From the NCBI RefSeq assembly GCF_001500125.1, contig NZ_LQIV01000017.1, forward strand, positions 1 through 64,000: a DNA stretch of 64,000 bases, written 5' to 3'. Origin of the DNA: Mycobacterium sp. IS-1742 (GTDB lineage Bacteria; Actinomycetota; Actinomycetes; Mycobacteriales; Mycobacteriaceae). Position numbers and translations under genes: made by a program. Of this stretch, positions 1 through 12,488 are shown in pieces. Every line of letters starts with the position of its first letter. Within the stretch, counting starts at the first letter, position 1. The notes under the pieces are model-generated. The model searched no databases. It saw nothing but the letters and a program-made list of their open reading frames with translations, and was not told the origin of the DNA.

Positions 1-788
1 GGGCCGAGGTGGAGGGCGGCGATGCGGTCTTTGATGTCGAGGTGCACGACGACGGTGGTGTGCGCGCTGTGGGGGCGCCGGGCGGCGTCGGCGTCCCAGG
101 CGGTGTCGATGATGTCGAGGAACGCATCCACCGTCGTCGGGGCTGGGGGCCGCTGCCCGGACGGGGTGTCGGCGTGGTCGCGGTCCCACTGGGCGACCAT
201 GCCTTCGCGCCGGAACGTCAGGGCGGCGTCGACTTTCGCTGATTCGGCGTGGGGCAGGGTGATGCGCCAGTAGGTGTGCTGCTCATCTGAGGTCGTGGTG
301 ATCGACGCCTGCGGCGGCTCAGCCGCGGGTTTGGGCTCGTTTTCGAGCTCGGGTTCGGGTGCGGGTTTGGGTTCGAGTTTGATGGCGGTGCGCAGTTGGG
401 TGACCGAGGCGTTGGCGGCCAAATGGGCGTCGTGCTCGTCGGATCCGGGTCCGGCGCTTTCGGCGATCACCCCGACCTGATCCAACGACAGTCGGCCCTC
501 CCGTAGGGCCTGCACGCAGTGGGGGAATTCGGTGATGCGGTGGGCGATGGCGGCGATGGTCTTGCCGTTGCGCGGCGAGGACCCGGTCTTCCAGGCCATC
601 AACGCCGCGATCGAGCGCGCACCGGTCATGCCCGCCAGTTCGTCGTGTTCGATCTCGGCGGCGATCTCCACCAGGCGCCCATCGATGGCGTTGCGCTGAC
701 CCATCAGCTCGCCGATCTCCTCGAACAACGCATCGAGACGATCCGCCGAACGCGTATCCACGCCATAGGAAGTCGCGACCGAAGGCAT
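1..788 (-). CDS. DUF222 / HNH endonuclease family protein (13E12-type), 3' end outside the window
   Basis: About 262 N-terminal residues are visible, read leftward from an ATG at 788; no stop occurs before position 1, so the gene is cut by the window edge. The N-terminus has the helical DUF222 pattern (DALFEEIGEL, then an ELAGMTGARSIAALMAW-like helix) and a proline/glutamate-rich linker around residues 165-180. It continues into a conserved block ending LDIKDRIAALHLG. In this family a C-terminal HNH nuclease domain normally follows; it lies outside the window and is inferred. Such 13E12 proteins are multicopy in actinobacteria and their role is poorly defined. It starts 35 bp after the embB stop on the same strand, with a GACCCC/GGGGTC hairpin just before the ATG. 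Confidence 0.8.
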   Translation of the reverse strand, partial: MPSVATSYGVDTRSADRLDALFEEIGELMGQRNAIDGRLVEIAAEIEHDELAGMTGARSIAALMAWKTGSSPRNGKTIAAIAHRITEFPHCVQALREGRLSLDQVGVIAESAGPGSDEHDAHLAANASVTQLRTAIKLEPKPAPEPELENEPKPAAEPPQASITTTSDEQHTYWRITLPHAESAKVDAALTFRREGMVAQWDRDHADTPSGQRPPAPTTVDAFLDIIDTAWDADAARRPHSAHTTVVVHLDIKDRIAALHLG

Positions 789-811
789 GACCCCATACAA
801 GCAGAGGGGTC
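789..811 (-). terminator. Small inverted repeat between embB and the HNH gene
   Basis: GACCCC at 789-794 pairs with GGGGTC at 806-811 around an 11-nt loop. It lies between the embB stop and the ATG of the next gene. There is no T-tract, so it may be a weak terminator, an attenuator-like structure covering the start region, or chance. Confidence 0.3.
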
Positions 812-823
812 CGACAAGCAGCG

Positions 824-3800
824 CTACGGCTGGATGCGGATCTCGCCCGGCTTCCACAGCCCGCTGTGTGTCGCGGTGCCCAGATCGATCTGCGCCGGTT
901 CGGCGTCGACGATGGTGTCGAACCTGCGCAGCGACCCCCAGTCCTGACCCCAGTCCTGGGAGAGGTACGTCGACATCACCGACGCCCGCAGCAGCAGGTC
1001 GGTGATGCCCAGCAGACCGCCGTTGAGGCCGTCCTGCCAGGTGTCGGTGCTCTGCAGCTTGGCGTAGTAGTCCGGTGAAATGCGGAATTTGGGGACCTCG
1101 GTGACCCCGTTGGCGTGCAGCATCGGCTGCTGGCACGGGAACGCCAACCCGACCGCCCAGTCCATCAGCACCGGCTGCTCGGAGCCCACGTACTCCTGCA
1201 CCGACCGAACCTCGGGCACGCGTGGCGGCGTCACCGCGATCCAGTCGCCCTGACCGAGATTCAGATCCTCGGCGATCACACGGACGGCCACCGCGTCACC
1301 CGGGATCTGCGCCCGCGGATAGCGCAGATTGCGCCACGACGGTGTCGGCCCGATGTCGTACGGGTCGACGCGACCGGCGGGCACCGGCGCACCGTCGGGG
1401 CCGCGGCGGGCGTACTCCAGCGCGACGGTCTGTCCGGAGGTGAATCCCTCTGCGACACTGCTTCCGGCGATCGTGCCCGCTGCGGTGATCACGACGAGGG
1501 GGTGGGCGTCGTCGGGTGCGGGCAGTTCGTACCATGCGGACGCCAGCCGGCTTTCCTGTTGCACGCCAGTCGAATACGTGCCTGCGACCGGGATCCGGGT
1601 GGGGTCCAGGCCGTAGGGCAACGGCACCGTCGAGCCGTTCACCCCGGGCTCGGACAGCTGCTCGGGCTGGTTCCAGTCGTAGTCGGTGCCGGGCTGCGGA
1701 TTGTTCAGCCGGATCGCCTCGGCGATGATGCGGTCCGGAACGCCGTTGGGGGAGAAGCCCACCGGCCCGGTGCCGCCGAGCGGTCCCAGCGACCCGTATT
1801 CACCCGGCAGCGCCCGCAGGAACCCCGCGTTCGAATCGGGTTCGACGAGCACGTCGTCGGCCAGGCCGCAGCCGCCGGCGAACGCGCGGATGTTGGCCCA
1901 CCCGTTGGAGTAGGTCGGGTACTGGCGCACCACGCCGATCGCCATGGACGCCACCATGACCAGGACCATGAACCCGGCGGCCACGGGAATCGGTGCCGCG
2001 GTGAGCACGTCGACCACGCGGGACCGCCGCTTGTCACCGACGTGCAGCAGGAACGCCCACACGGCCGCGACGCCGCACAGCACGAAGAACACCGCGCTGA
2101 CCGTCACACCGCCGAGCGCGGGCACCGACGTGTTGAAGGGTGCGCCGAAATTCGAGACGTACCACCAGCCGTTCGTGGACGCGAAGCACAGCGCCAGCAC
2201 GAAGAGCAGCCCCGCCAGGAACGCCATCCGGTTGCGCGCCGACCGCAACACCACCGGCGAGACCAGTACCGTCGCCAATGCCGCCATCGCGCCGCCCACC
2301 GCGGCGAACAGGCCGAAGTGGTGGATCCACTTGGTGGGGGTGAACATCAGGAAGAAGATGGTGGCGAAGATGATGCCCATCAGCCGCCAGGCCGGTCCGC
2401 GCGCGACACCGGGTATCCGTTTGCGCCGCAACATGATGAACAGCGACGAGAACAGGCACAGCGCGGTGAACAGGAAGGCCACCCGCCGGGCGATCGCGCC
2501 GTCCACGGTCGGCAGGATCAGGTAGTAGTACCGCAGATTCTCGGTGTACCACTCCTGGCTGGGGCCGATCGCGGTGCGGATCCTGGTGGCTTCCAGCACC
2601 GTCGACAACGTCTGGTCGGCGAACACCACTGCCAGCACCACGGTGCCCGCGGCGAGCAGCGGCGCGAGCAGCGGCCAGATGCCCACGGTCTGCCTGCGCC
2701 GCATCAGGATTCGCAGGATCGGGCGGCCACCGGCCACCAGCGCGGCCACGGCGATCAGCCCGGTCGGCTGGATGCCGAGCGTGAACGCGGCGGTGGTCAC
2801 GGCCAGCGCAGCGGGGGTGAGTCGGCCCGACGTGACCGCCCGTTCGATCAGCACGTAGGTGATGAGCGCGCCGGTGGCGATCTGACCTTCGGGGCGCAGC
2901 CCGTTGTTGAACGGCATCCACGCGCCCAGCAGGACGAACCCGGCTGCCCACAGGGCGGGGCGACTGGCGATCACGGCGGGCCCGAGGCGGGGCAGCACCT
3001 CGCGTGAGAGCAGCAGCCAGCAGACGACCGCGCAGATGAGGTCGGGCAGCCGCATCCAGATACTGGCGGTGCTGACGTGGGTCATCAGTGCCAGCAGGTT
3101 GTAGTACCAGCCGAACGGATCCTCGGGGCTGCCGAACCAGCGGAAGTAGTTCGACATGTAGCCGGCGTGGTCGGCGACTCGCGCCATCTGCAGGATGTAG
3201 CCGTCGTCGGAGGAGTTCGCGCCGATGACGTACCAGATCGCGAAGCCACCGAGCACGACGCCGTCGACGGCGGTCACCGTGCGCCATCGCGTGGGGATCA
3301 GGTGGTGCATCCGGCGACCGTCGAGGCGGTCCAGCCGCCACAGCGCCAGCAGCGCGATGACGGTCGAGATGATCGCCAGCAGGATCGCGGTCAGCTTGAG
3401 CGCGGTCGGCTGAGTGGTGAACCGGGTGTCGATGGTCGCCGAGAGCGACATCCCCGGTGGTGCGGGTCCGGTGAGGTCGGTGAACACGCCGACGATGGCG
3501 GGCCGCAGGTTCGGGTCGGCGTAGCCGGTGCGCTGCGGTGAGCCGTCGGCTCGGCGCAGACCGACGAAGTCGGCGAACGTGCCGTCCTCCGAGGAGGTGA
3601 TGTCGATGCGTTCACACCCCGGGGTCCCGGTGACCCGGGCCCGGTTCACGCTGGCGACCACGACGTTGCGGACGATGACGTCGACGCGGGTGCGGGTGAC
3701 GTTGACCAGCATGGCGTTGAGTGCCGCGTCACGGCCCTCGGCGGGGGCGGTGCCGAACACCAACCCACCCTCGGCGGGCAGCGTCCGGACCACCTCGCAC

Positions 3801-4057
3801 GGCACCGAGGCGGTCAGGCTCACCGGCGCCTGGGAGAGCAGCGGCGCGGTGACGTTCGCGAACTGTCCCTGCTGTGGCCAGTTCAGGGTCGCCGTGGTCT
3901 GGGTGACGGGCAGCAGCGGGGTGGCGACGGCCATGACGAAGCCGAGGAGCCCGGCGATCGTGGCGACCCAGCGCGCGAGCTTCACGTCCCGGCCTGATGC
4001 GCCGTTCACGGCTTTTGCTGATGTGCCGTTCACGGCTGTTGCTGATGTGCCGTTCAC
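824..4057 (-). CDS. embB: Arabinosyltransferase EmbB
   Basis: The product (1077 aa) is a GT-C arabinosyltransferase that builds the branched ends of arabinogalactan from decaprenyl-phosphoryl-arabinose at the outer face of the plasma membrane; it is a target of ethambutol. An N-terminal membrane segment ([16 protein letters not shown]) is followed by an extracytoplasmic carbohydrate-binding domain, a multi-pass core with the [20 protein letters not shown] block (Met291 corresponds to Met306 of M. tuberculosis) and a C-terminal CBM-like domain with TPPRVPEV and [13 protein letters not shown]. The GTG at 4057 was chosen because it overlaps the embA stop as GTGA, with GGTGAGGG just upstream. Residues 1-24 are a degenerate 8-residue tandem repeat ([24 protein letters not shown]), unlike typical EmbB N-termini. 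Last gene of the dprE1-to-embB operon. Confidence 0.97.
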   Translation of the reverse strand: MNGTSATAVNGTSAKAVNGASGRDVKLARWVATIAGLLGFVMAVATPLLPVTQTTATLNWPQQGQFANVTAPLLSQAPVSLTASVPCEVVRTLPAEGGLVFGTAPAEGRDAALNAMLVNVTRTRVDVIVRNVVVASVNRARVTGTPGCERIDITSSEDGTFADFVGLRRADGSPQRTGYADPNLRPAIVGVFTDLTGPAPPGMSLSATIDTRFTTQPTALKLTAILLAIISTVIALLALWRLDRLDGRRMHHLIPTRWRTVTAVDGVVLGGFAIWYVIGANSSDDGYILQMARVADHAGYMSNYFRWFGSPEDPFGWYYNLLALMTHVSTASIWMRLPDLICAVVCWLLLSREVLPRLGPAVIASRPALWAAGFVLLGAWMPFNNGLRPEGQIATGALITYVLIERAVTSGRLTPAALAVTTAAFTLGIQPTGLIAVAALVAGGRPILRILMRRRQTVGIWPLLAPLLAAGTVVLAVVFADQTLSTVLEATRIRTAIGPSQEWYTENLRYYYLILPTVDGAIARRVAFLFTALCLFSSLFIMLRRKRIPGVARGPAWRLMGIIFATIFFLMFTPTKWIHHFGLFAAVGGAMAALATVLVSPVVLRSARNRMAFLAGLLFVLALCFASTNGWWYVSNFGAPFNTSVPALGGVTVSAVFFVLCGVAAVWAFLLHVGDKRRSRVVDVLTAAPIPVAAGFMVLVMVASMAIGVVRQYPTYSNGWANIRAFAGGCGLADDVLVEPDSNAGFLRALPGEYGSLGPLGGTGPVGFSPNGVPDRIIAEAIRLNNPQPGTDYDWNQPEQLSEPGVNGSTVPLPYGLDPTRIPVAGTYSTGVQQESRLASAWYELPAPDDAHPLVVITAAGTIAGSSVAEGFTSGQTVALEYARRGPDGAPVPAGRVDPYDIGPTPSWRNLRYPRAQIPGDAVAVRVIAEDLNLGQGDWIAVTPPRVPEVRSVQEYVGSEQPVLMDWAVGLAFPCQQPMLHANGVTEVPKFRISPDYYAKLQSTDTWQDGLNGGLLGITDLLLRASVMSTYLSQDWGQDWGSLRRFDTIVDAEPAQIDLGTATHSGLWKPGEIRIQP
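4009..4057 (-). repeat. 24-bp tandem repeat at the 5' end of embB
   Basis: Two 24-bp units (4057-4034 and 4033-4010) differ at one position; a third, more diverged unit follows to about 3986. Each unit opens with GTGAACGGC, so each carries a possible in-frame GTG start, but only the first has an SD-like sequence in front. The unit length is a multiple of 3, so copy-number change would keep the frame. Confidence 0.85.
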
Positions 4058-7000
4058 GGCAGTGCCCTCACCGGTCCGCCGCGGCTCCACCCGAACACTC
4101 GCTTCGACCCCTCCTCGATCACGGCATTGGGAGCGTCGTCGCGCGGCACGAGCCGGATGTAGCGTTCGATCGAACCCCAGTCCCGGTACCAGTCGTTGCT
4201 CAGGTAGGTCGGGATCGTCGCCGTCCGCAGCAGGGCCTGGATGAACAGGAACGGCCCACCGTCCTCGGCGGACTGCCACTGGTTCGACGAGGTGACCACC
4301 TGTTTGAAGTTCGGCAGGATCCGGTACTCCGGCAGTTCGGCCACCCCGAGGTGTTCGGCGAACGGCCGCTGACACGGGAAGTTCGCCGCGGTCGCGATGT
4401 CCATCAGCACCGGTGTCTGCGAGCCGAGGAACTCACCGGCGGTCTGCAGCACCGGAACCCGCGGCGGCGTGAACGCGAACCACTGATCCTCCGACAGGTT
4501 CGGGTCGTCGGCGACGATGCGGGCCACGTTGGCCTCCGGCGGCGCCCAGGTGAGCGGGAAGCGCAGGTTGCGCCACGCCTTCTGCTGGACGATGTCGATC
4601 GGCTGGACCTCGTCGAGCGCCTGGTAGGAGCCGTCGGGCCGGTGCACACCCCACTGCAGTTTCAGTGACTGCCCGTAGTTGAAGGACCCGTCCTCCTCGT
4701 AGTACCAGATCGCCCCGGCGGCCGCGACGGTCACCAGTGGCCGGTCGGGGGTCCGCGGTGGCAGCTGGTACCACGCCGAGGTGGCCTGCGCGGCAACTCC
4801 GGCCTGATCCGAGCCGGGCTCGTCGAAGCTCCCCATCACCGGGGTGCGGTCGGGGTCGAGGCCGAACGGCAGGAACACCCGCGAACCGTTGACGCCCTCG
4901 GGCCCGTAACCGCCGCCGGTGCCCGCCGCGTATCCGACACCGATGTTCGGTTTGTCGACGGGTCCGTCTGAGTTCACCGTGCCCGGGTTGGCCGCCACGG
5001 GTTCGGCCGGTTCGAGGGTGTCGCTGACGCCGTTGGGGGTGAAGCCGACCGGGTCCTCACCGCCGAGTGGGCCGTACTCGCCGAAGCGCTGACCGGGAAC
5101 CGGTTGCAGCATGCCGGCGTTCGTGTCGGCCTCCACGAGCACCTCGTCGGCCATCGCGCAGCTCGTGTCGGACAGGCCCGAGCGCAGGGCCGCCGCGTTG
5201 GCCGCGCCGATGGTGTAGACGGGATAGCGGCCGACGGTGGCCTTGACCATCGACCCCAGTTCGAGCACCACCATGATGACGGCCACCACGAGCAGCGGGG
5301 TCGACGCCAGCGCCCGGTTGCGTCCGGTGTCGGCGACCTCGGTGTGGCCGGCGTAGTCGATGCGGAAGTGCAGCCAGCCGGCGAGGATGCCGCCGGCGAT
5401 CGCGAGCACCAGGAAGATCGTGGTGACGGGGTAGCCGACGATCACCGGTTGCTTGTCGAACCAGGGCACCCCGTAGTTCGCGACGTAGAACCAGCCGTTG
5501 ATCCCCGACGTCGCCCACGCGAGCACGAACAGCAGTGCGGTGACGTACAGCGCCAGGTTCCGTCGACTGTTGACGCCCACCCGGGCGAACGCGAACGCGG
5601 TGATCCCGCCGAGCGCACCGGCCAGCCCGGCGAACGCGCCGAACTGCACCGCCCATTTCGTCGGCGTCAACGTCAGCAGCAGCAGCCCGACGGCCGTCGT
5701 CCCGGTCAGCCGCCACACCGGACCCCCGAAGGTGCCGGGCAGCCGTCCGCGGCGCAGCAGCAGCACGATGAGGCCGAACAGACACAGCAACAGGATCAAC
5801 ACCGAGAAGCGGCGGCTCAGGGAGCCGTCCACGCTCTCCTCGACCGTCAGGAAGTAGTACCGCAGGAACTCCTGGTACCACGGCAGCGTCGGGCCGACCA
5901 CGTACTTGATGCGCACCGACTCGGCGACGGTCGCCAGCGTCTGATCCCGGAAGACGACGACGAACAGCAGCGAGGCCGCGGCCACCAGCGGGGCGAGCGA
6001 GGGCAGCAGCCCGTCGACAGCACGGCGGGCCGAGACGATGTGGGCGATCGCGCGCGCACCCACCAGCAGCGGCGCGAGGGCGACCAGACCCTGCGGCGCC
6101 AGCGTCACGGAGAACATCGCGACGACGACGGCGGCCGCGGCGGGCCACAGCTGCCGCGTTCCGATCGCGCGCTCGACGAGCATCCACACCGCGATCACCG
6201 CGAACGCGATCAGCGGTTCGGGCCGCAGACCGTTGTTGAACGGCAGCCAGGCCGCCAGGAACACCGCGCCCGCGGTCCACACCGCGACCCGGTTGGCGGC
6301 CAGACGCCTGCCGAGCCGCGGCATCACGCAGCGGCTGATGATCAACCACGTCGCGATCGCGGCGGCCGTGGCGGGGATGCGCATCCACACGCCGGCCGTG
6401 CTGACCGACGCCAACTGCGCGAGAACGCTCTGATACCAGTCGAACGGTGCCTCCGAGGCGCCGAAGTAGCGGAAGTAGTTGGCGGTGTAGCCGGCTTCGT
6501 CGGCGACGCGCGCGATCGTCAGGTTGTAGCCGTCGTCGGACGACTGCGCCCCGACCACATGCCAGATCAGCAGCGCCCCGATCACCCCGACGTCGGCCAG
6601 CCACGTCGACAGGCCGACCCTCCGCAGCGTGCGCCAGGAGCGCGGAACACCACGTCCGACGCGCCGGTCGAGGACGGCCAGCGCGATCATCGAGGCGATC
6701 ACACACAGCACGCCCAGCGTCATCACCGCCAGCTTGAGCGGCGTGGGGCTCGTGATGAACCGGGTGTCGACGTCGATGCGGGCGCTCAGACCGGGCTGCG
6801 AGGCCACCTCGAGTTCGGTGAACACCCCGGCGACCTGCGGCCGCTTGTCGAGCGACAGCGTGCCCGCCGCACCGGGGATGCCGACGAAGTCCGCGCCCAC
6901 CGCGCCCACGTTGGCCCAGATGCGCAGTTCACTGCAGGCGCCGGCGGCGATCGCGCTCCGTGGGGCGACGGCCGCCACGGTGTCGCGGAACGCCACCACC

Positions 7001-7347
7001 ACGGCGTCGGCGTTGGCGCGGACGAACAGCCCGTTGCGGCCCGCGGCGATGCCCCCGGGCGGGATCGTGGAGAACACCAGGCCGCCGTCGGCGGGCATGG
7101 TGGCGATGGCCTGACAGGGGATGGTCACGTCGAGCGCGAGCGGGGCGCCGGACACCAGCGGGGCGGTCAGGTTGCCGACGAACCCGTCCTCAGCGGGGGC
7201 CTGGGGCCACAGAATCGTGGCGGTGGTCTGCCTGACCGGCAGCAGCGGGGCCAACGCGCACAGCACGATGCCCGCCAAGCCCGCGACGACGGCGATCAGG
7301 CGGACGAAGCGGTGTGCGGGCACGAGCGTCGATGGTAGGCGACGCAC
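4054..7347 (-). CDS. embA: Arabinosyltransferase EmbA
   Basis: EmbA (1097 aa) forms a heterodimer with EmbB in known mycobacteria and adds arabinofuranose to arabinogalactan, using decaprenyl-phosphoryl-arabinose. The family layout is complete: an N-terminal membrane helix ([23 protein letters not shown]), a periplasmic jelly-roll, a GT-C membrane core with [19 protein letters not shown], and a C-terminal domain ending [12 protein letters not shown]. Typical EmbA signatures such as [13 protein letters not shown] and FTPPRVPVL are present. The start is a GTG at 7347 that abuts the embC stop (TAG, 7350-7348) with no spacer. The stop overlaps embB as GTGA, so translation is probably coupled. Length matches the family (about 1090 aa). 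Confidence 0.97.
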   Translation of the reverse strand: MRRLPSTLVPAHRFVRLIAVVAGLAGIVLCALAPLLPVRQTTATILWPQAPAEDGFVGNLTAPLVSGAPLALDVTIPCQAIATMPADGGLVFSTIPPGGIAAGRNGLFVRANADAVVVAFRDTVAAVAPRSAIAAGACSELRIWANVGAVGADFVGIPGAAGTLSLDKRPQVAGVFTELEVASQPGLSARIDVDTRFITSPTPLKLAVMTLGVLCVIASMIALAVLDRRVGRGVPRSWRTLRRVGLSTWLADVGVIGALLIWHVVGAQSSDDGYNLTIARVADEAGYTANYFRYFGASEAPFDWYQSVLAQLASVSTAGVWMRIPATAAAIATWLIISRCVMPRLGRRLAANRVAVWTAGAVFLAAWLPFNNGLRPEPLIAFAVIAVWMLVERAIGTRQLWPAAAAVVVAMFSVTLAPQGLVALAPLLVGARAIAHIVSARRAVDGLLPSLAPLVAAASLLFVVVFRDQTLATVAESVRIKYVVGPTLPWYQEFLRYYFLTVEESVDGSLSRRFSVLILLLCLFGLIVLLLRRGRLPGTFGGPVWRLTGTTAVGLLLLTLTPTKWAVQFGAFAGLAGALGGITAFAFARVGVNSRRNLALYVTALLFVLAWATSGINGWFYVANYGVPWFDKQPVIVGYPVTTIFLVLAIAGGILAGWLHFRIDYAGHTEVADTGRNRALASTPLLVVAVIMVVLELGSMVKATVGRYPVYTIGAANAAALRSGLSDTSCAMADEVLVEADTNAGMLQPVPGQRFGEYGPLGGEDPVGFTPNGVSDTLEPAEPVAANPGTVNSDGPVDKPNIGVGYAAGTGGGYGPEGVNGSRVFLPFGLDPDRTPVMGSFDEPGSDQAGVAAQATSAWYQLPPRTPDRPLVTVAAAGAIWYYEEDGSFNYGQSLKLQWGVHRPDGSYQALDEVQPIDIVQQKAWRNLRFPLTWAPPEANVARIVADDPNLSEDQWFAFTPPRVPVLQTAGEFLGSQTPVLMDIATAANFPCQRPFAEHLGVAELPEYRILPNFKQVVTSSNQWQSAEDGGPFLFIQALLRTATIPTYLSNDWYRDWGSIERYIRLVPRDDAPNAVIEEGSKRVFGWSRGGPVRALP

Positions 7348-10300
7348 CTAGTGGCGCAGCGGCGCCGGGCTCCACAGGCCGCTACGCGTTGTCGAACCGA
7401 GATCCAGCCGGGCCGGCACGGCGTCCCGGTAGAACGGCGTGAGCTGCTGCAGCGCACCCCAGTCGCGCGACCAGTCGTCCTGCAGATAGGTCGGCAGCGT
7501 CGTCGGGCGGAGCAGCAGTTCGGTGATGCCCAGCGGGCCGCCGCCGAGGTAGTCCATCACCGGGGAGTTGGCCTCCGCGCCGAACCGGTCCGGCATGATC
7601 CGCCACTTGGGCACCTCGACGACGCCGTTGCGGTGCTCGAACGGCCGCTGGCAGGGGAAGGCCAGCCCGACCAGCCAGTCGAGCAGCACCGGATCCTCGG
7701 AACCCACCACGTCCTGCAGTGACCGCAACTCGGGGATGCGGGGCGGGGTCAGCGCGATCCAGTGGTCCGGGCTCAGGTCGTCGTCGGTGGCGACGAGGCG
7801 CACCCGGGTGGCGTCGGCGGGGACGGCCGCCAGCGGCACCCGCAGGTTGCGCCACGCCGGCGATGCCCCGACGTCGGCGAACCCGACCGCGCCGCCCGGC
7901 TCCGGGTTCGCGCCGCCCTCGTCGCTGGCCCACTGCACCACCACGTCGCCCGGGTCGAAGCGACCCGCCGCCGACACAACGAGCAGCGGTCCGGCTTCGT
8001 CGCGGTCGGGCAGCCGGTACCACGCGGACCGCAGATCGGCCGGCGCCTGCGTGCCGCTGCGCCAGCTGCCCAGCACGGGGGTGCGGGCCGGGTCGAGGTT
8101 GAACGGCAGCCGGGCGCGCGAGCCGTTGATACCCGCGCGCGCGGTGGTGCCGCCCTCGGTGCCGGCCTCGCCGCCGGTCTCGGTGTCGCCGTCGGTGTCG
8201 GCGAAGTTCGTCGCCCCTGTCTGGTTCATCACCGCGTCCGCGGACACGTCGGACGGGATGCCGTTGGGACTGAACGCCTGCGCGGAGGCCGCCCCCAGCG
8301 CGGCGCCCGCCGGACTGCCGAGGGGAGCGAGGAGCCCCTCGTTCGGGTCCTGTTCGACCATGACGTCGTTGGCGAGCCCGCACGTCTTCCCGGTCAACGC
8401 ATCGAGATTGGACCGGCCGACCGTCCACGCCGGGTACTGGCTGACCATCGCCAGCGTCAGCGACACCACCTCGAACAGGACCACCAGCCAGGCGGCGATC
8501 GCCAGCGGGGACTGCGCGATGCGGCGCCAGCGCCAGCGGCCGTCGTCGCCGGGGGAGGTGTCACGGCCCGAGAAGTGGAACCACGCCGCCAGCAGCAGCG
8601 TGACCACCGACAGCCCGAGCAGGATCGTGGTGAAGCCGAACTTGTACTCCGGGAACGAATTCGACCACGGCACACCGAAGTTCGAGACGTACCACCAGCC
8701 GTTGACCGTGGCGAACGACAGCGCGGCGACGAACAGCACCGTGGCCGCGAACATGGCCCGGTTGCGTCGCGAGCGCATCGCCACGGCCAGCACCGCCACG
8801 GCCGCCAGCGCGCCCAGCGAACCCGCGAGTCCGGCGAACACCCCGAAGTGGTGGGTCCACTTGGTGGGCGTGAACATCATCGCCAGGAACGAGATGATCG
8901 TGATGCCGATGATCCGGCGGCTGGGGCCCGCGGCGGTGCCCGGGATGCGGCCCTTGCGCAGCGTCATCGCCACCGACACCGTCAGCGCGAGCAGCAGCGT
9001 CAGCACCGCGAAGCGCCGCGCCACCGATCCGTCGGGGCTGGTGGTGAACAGCCGCGAATAGCGGATGTGTTCGTCGAACCAGCTCAGGCTCGGCCCGACG
9101 GCGCTCTTGAAGCTGCTGGCCTGCAGCTCGCCGACCAGCGTCTGGTCCCGGAAGATGAGGATCGCGGTGACGGTGCCCGCGGCCAGGACCGGTGCCAGCA
9201 ACGCGAGGTACCCGAACCGTGAGGTGTGCCGGGCGACGATCGTCTTCAACGGTCCGACGGCCACCAGCAGCGCACCGACCGCGGCGATACCGGTCGGCCC
9301 GGAGAACAGGGTGAGCGCGCCGATGATGATGGCGATCGCGACGGGCAGCAGCCGGCTGGTGGCCACGCCGCGCTCCACCGAGCACCAGGTCAGCAGGATG
9401 CCCAGCGCGATGATCGGCTCGGGGCGCAGGCCGTTGTTGAGCGGCAGCCAGAACGCCAGGAACATGCCCGCGGCGGTCCAGGCCGCCGCCCGGTTGGCCT
9501 TCACGGCATGCCCGAGGCGGGGGATCACCTCGCGGCTGATGACCCACCAGCAGGCCAGGGCCATCAGCAGCGTCGGCAGCCGCATCCACACGCTGGCGGT
9601 GCTGACCTGCGCCCACAGCGCGAGCAGGTCGTAGTACCAGCCGAACGGGGCCTCGGGGGTGCCGAACCAGCGGTAGTAATTGGCCATGTAGCCGGCGTGC
9701 TCGGACACCCGGGCCATGGTCAGGATGTAGCCGTCGTCGGCGGTGTTGGCGCCGACGAAGTGCCACCACACCAGCACGGCGGTCACCAGCCCGTCGAGCG
9801 GTGTCATCGACCACCAGCGCGACGGCAGGAAACGGCGGTGGCGCATTCCGTCGTCGGTGTCGAGGACGTGCAGCGCGCCGAGTGCGATGACGGTCAGCGC
9901 GACGCCTGCGAACATCACCAGCAGTTTGAGCAGGGTCGGGGTGCTGCTGTAGCGGGAGTCGACGGTGGCCGAGAACTCCAGGCCGGGCGGCGCCGGTCCG
10001 GACAGGTCGGTGAAGACACCGACGATCTGCGGCCGGAAGTCGTAGCCGCTGCGTTCGCCCCGCAACGGGCCGCCGGGCTCCTCGCCCGGTTGCACGTCGT
10101 CGGGGCCCTGGACGAGCCCGACGAATTCGCCGGTCACCTTGTCGGCGTGGGCGGTGAACACCAACTGCTCGCACTCCGGGCTGAGCACCTCGGTCAGCGG
10201 CGCCGAGACCACGGGTGTGTTGCGGACGATGACCAGCAGGTCGTTGTTGACCCGCTCGATCAGCAGGCCCCGGTCGATGGCCTTGGGTGCCTGTTTGGGG

Positions 10301-10620
10301 ACCGTGGACAGCAACACGGTCCGGCCGGTGTTGGCCGGTCCGGCGAGCCCGGCGGCCGCCTGGCACGGCACCGTGATGGTCAGATCGGTGGCGACATAAC
10401 CGATCAGCGGGGCGTCCACACTGCGCAGCACGCCGTCCTGCGGCCAGTTCAGCTCGGCGGTGGTCTGCTTCACCGGCAGCAGCGGGGTGGCCAGCGCCAT
10501 CGCCGCGCCGAGCAGTCCCGCGACGATGGCGATGAGGCGCGCCGTCCGGTGGTTGCTCCCGACCGCAACCCCAGAGTTCACGGGCGTAGATGTTAACGGC
10601 CTGGGCTGGGTGTCAGCCAT
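7348..10620 (-). CDS. embC: Arabinosyltransferase EmbC
   Basis: EmbC (1090 aa with this start) extends the arabinan of lipoarabinomannan; it is an integral membrane GT-C enzyme using decaprenyl-phosphoryl-arabinose. The core block [21 protein letters not shown], the [21 protein letters not shown] stretch and the C-terminal carbohydrate-binding region ([36 protein letters not shown]) identify EmbC rather than EmbA or EmbB. The ATG at 10620 gives [10 protein letters not shown] and overlaps the aftA stop by 8 bp; a GTG twelve codons later (VNSGVAVG) is an alternative. It lies between aftA and embA on the minus strand, the usual mycobacterial order. Confidence 0.96.
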   Translation of the reverse strand: MADTQPRPLTSTPVNSGVAVGSNHRTARLIAIVAGLLGAAMALATPLLPVKQTTAELNWPQDGVLRSVDAPLIGYVATDLTITVPCQAAAGLAGPANTGRTVLLSTVPKQAPKAIDRGLLIERVNNDLLVIVRNTPVVSAPLTEVLSPECEQLVFTAHADKVTGEFVGLVQGPDDVQPGEEPGGPLRGERSGYDFRPQIVGVFTDLSGPAPPGLEFSATVDSRYSSTPTLLKLLVMFAGVALTVIALGALHVLDTDDGMRHRRFLPSRWWSMTPLDGLVTAVLVWWHFVGANTADDGYILTMARVSEHAGYMANYYRWFGTPEAPFGWYYDLLALWAQVSTASVWMRLPTLLMALACWWVISREVIPRLGHAVKANRAAAWTAAGMFLAFWLPLNNGLRPEPIIALGILLTWCSVERGVATSRLLPVAIAIIIGALTLFSGPTGIAAVGALLVAVGPLKTIVARHTSRFGYLALLAPVLAAGTVTAILIFRDQTLVGELQASSFKSAVGPSLSWFDEHIRYSRLFTTSPDGSVARRFAVLTLLLALTVSVAMTLRKGRIPGTAAGPSRRIIGITIISFLAMMFTPTKWTHHFGVFAGLAGSLGALAAVAVLAVAMRSRRNRAMFAATVLFVAALSFATVNGWWYVSNFGVPWSNSFPEYKFGFTTILLGLSVVTLLLAAWFHFSGRDTSPGDDGRWRWRRIAQSPLAIAAWLVVLFEVVSLTLAMVSQYPAWTVGRSNLDALTGKTCGLANDVMVEQDPNEGLLAPLGSPAGAALGAASAQAFSPNGIPSDVSADAVMNQTGATNFADTDGDTETGGEAGTEGGTTARAGINGSRARLPFNLDPARTPVLGSWRSGTQAPADLRSAWYRLPDRDEAGPLLVVSAAGRFDPGDVVVQWASDEGGANPEPGGAVGFADVGASPAWRNLRVPLAAVPADATRVRLVATDDDLSPDHWIALTPPRIPELRSLQDVVGSEDPVLLDWLVGLAFPCQRPFEHRNGVVEVPKWRIMPDRFGAEANSPVMDYLGGGPLGITELLLRPTTLPTYLQDDWSRDWGALQQLTPFYRDAVPARLDLGSTTRSGLWSPAPLRH

Positions 10621-12484
10621 CGGCCGGTTGTCTGATCGCCAGCACGAACGGACCGATCTCGGAAACCTCGAAGCGCGGGTCGTCGAACAGCGCCGCGTCG
10701 AGCTTGACCTGGTACCGCCGCACATTCGGCTGGTTGGGGTAGACGTCGGAGGCCAGCCGCAGGGTGTAGGTGTTCTCTGATCCGCGGCGCATCAGGAACA
10801 CCGTCGGCGGATCCCACGGCAGTTCGTCGAGGGCCGTGATGAACCGGTCGGCATCGCCCAGGGTCTGCCATCCCTTAATGGCCTCGGCGCGCTGGTCGAA
10901 CTGGGCCAGCGGATTCGCGTAGTGCGACGTCAGACCCTGGAACCCGTAGTAGGGGTAGTAGGACAGGAAGCTGTAGTCCGCGGTCAGCACGATCGTCTCG
11001 TTGCGGGGACGGCCGGTGGCGTCGAGGATCGCCGCGTCCACCTCGCGGTAGTAGCGTTCGGCGCCGGGCGGCCTACGGTCGGCGCGCTGCCCGTAGCCGT
11101 CGGTGTCGGTGTAGGCGACGGCGATGTCGGGCCGCAGCGTGTCGGGGATGTCCTGGCTGAACGTCAGCGCGCCGATGGCGCCGATCGCACCGGCGGCCAC
11201 CAGCACACGACGGCTGGAGAAGCTGTCGGCCAGGCCCCGCGCCGCCTCCACGAATCCGAAGACGCCGGCGGCCGACAGCAGCACCACCAGCGTCGGCTGC
11301 AGGCGGAACGAGAGCAACGTGGTGCCCGCCAGCGTGGTCAGCATCGACAGCAGTGACCAGGCGTAGACCGCGAGGACCGCGATGGCCAGCGCCCCCGCCC
11401 TGGTGGAGGTGCGGGCGCGCACCACCAGCCACACGGTGCCGACCAGGCAGAGCGCGCCGAGCAGCGTGAAGCTCAGCATCGGGAACGACAGCTGCGCGCC
11501 GTCGGCGGGCAGATAGTGCTGCGCGGTCCCGGTGTCGGCGGGGGTGCCGCGCAGCGCGGCCAGCAGGTACGGCGCCCACCCGATCAGCGCGATCGCGCCG
11601 GAGATCACCGCGATGACCAGCAGGCGCAGCAGCGGTTCGGCGCTCCGGCGGGCGACGGCGACGACGGCCGCCATGATCACCAGCGTGAACGCCGCGTAGG
11701 CCAACAGCAGCGTGTAGAACAGTGCGGCCACGCCGAGGAACAGCCCGACCCCGACGATCGCCGCCCAGCCGCCGCCGGGCCTGGTGCCGGCCCGCAGCCC
11801 GGACCAGGCGAGCACGAACACCGGCGGCAGCAGCACGGCGATGATCGCGGCGTACGGTTCGGCCGGCGAGTAGGCCAGCATCACCGCGGTGGTGGCGGTG
11901 GCGACGAGCAGCGCGTACCCGAACCGGATCATGGCCGCCCACAACACGAATGCGAGGGCGACGGCGACGGCGATCGAGATGATCGCCCACGGTTTGAACA
12001 TCTCCCACGCCGGCGTGCCGGTCAGCGCGGCGAGCCGGCCGCCGAGCCAGAACCACCCGGGCGGGTAGAACGGCGGCAACCCGTAGTAGGTCATGTCGTG
12101 CAGCGCGGCGGTGTCGGCGAAGCGGGTGAGGTATTCGGTGCGGAACTGCTGATCCACCGAGATGCCGAACAGATAGAGCCTGGTCGCCCCCAGCGGCATC
12201 GCGAGCGTCACGACGGCGAACGCCGACAGGAACACCGTCGACGCCGCGTGCGCCGCCAGGCGCCGTCCGCGCCGGTGCAGCCAGCCCGCGGCGAACAACC
12301 CTGCCAGAGAGCCGAACTGGCCGACGGTGGTCAGTGCGTGCAGTTGGTTCGACGAGTTGTACGCCGGCCACTCGACCCGCGCGATCGCCGTGAGCGACAC
12401 GACCGCGACGGCCGCGGCGATCAGCGCCGCCACCACCATCCGGCCGGCGGTCGTGATCGGGGCGGCCAGCGAGTTGGTGCCCAC
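10613..12484 (-). CDS. aftA: Galactan 5-O-arabinofuranosyltransferase AftA
   Basis: AftA (623 aa) transfers the first arabinofuranose from decaprenyl-phosphoryl-arabinose onto the galactan chain, priming arabinan synthesis. It is a GT-C multi-pass membrane protein: the N-terminal 430 residues alternate hydrophobic helices with short loops, including [22 protein letters not shown] soluble C-terminal domain of about 190 residues follows ([19 protein letters not shown]). The GTG at 12484 lies 4 nt after the dprE2 stop. Position between dprE2 and embC is the conserved arrangement (Rv3792 in M. tuberculosis, 643 aa). Confidence 0.95.
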   Translation of the reverse strand: MGTNSLAAPITTAGRMVVAALIAAAVAVVSLTAIARVEWPAYNSSNQLHALTTVGQFGSLAGLFAAGWLHRRGRRLAAHAASTVFLSAFAVVTLAMPLGATRLYLFGISVDQQFRTEYLTRFADTAALHDMTYYGLPPFYPPGWFWLGGRLAALTGTPAWEMFKPWAIISIAVAVALAFVLWAAMIRFGYALLVATATTAVMLAYSPAEPYAAIIAVLLPPVFVLAWSGLRAGTRPGGGWAAIVGVGLFLGVAALFYTLLLAYAAFTLVIMAAVVAVARRSAEPLLRLLVIAVISGAIALIGWAPYLLAALRGTPADTGTAQHYLPADGAQLSFPMLSFTLLGALCLVGTVWLVVRARTSTRAGALAIAVLAVYAWSLLSMLTTLAGTTLLSFRLQPTLVVLLSAAGVFGFVEAARGLADSFSSRRVLVAAGAIGAIGALTFSQDIPDTLRPDIAVAYTDTDGYGQRADRRPPGAERYYREVDAAILDATGRPRNETIVLTADYSFLSYYPYYGFQGLTSHYANPLAQFDQRAEAIKGWQTLGDADRFITALDELPWDPPTVFLMRRGSENTYTLRLASDVYPNQPNVRRYQVKLDAALFDDPRFEVSEIGPFVLAIRQPADG

Positions 12485-12488
12485 CGGG

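Noticed and set aside
1115..3007. A 630-aa open frame on the plus strand inside embB
   Set aside because: It is the antisense of embB, rich in Arg/His/Gln as expected from GC-rich shadow frames; no domain.
5104..7338. A 744-aa open frame on the plus strand inside embA
   Set aside because: Antisense shadow of embA; composition dominated by Arg, Gln, His and Gly.
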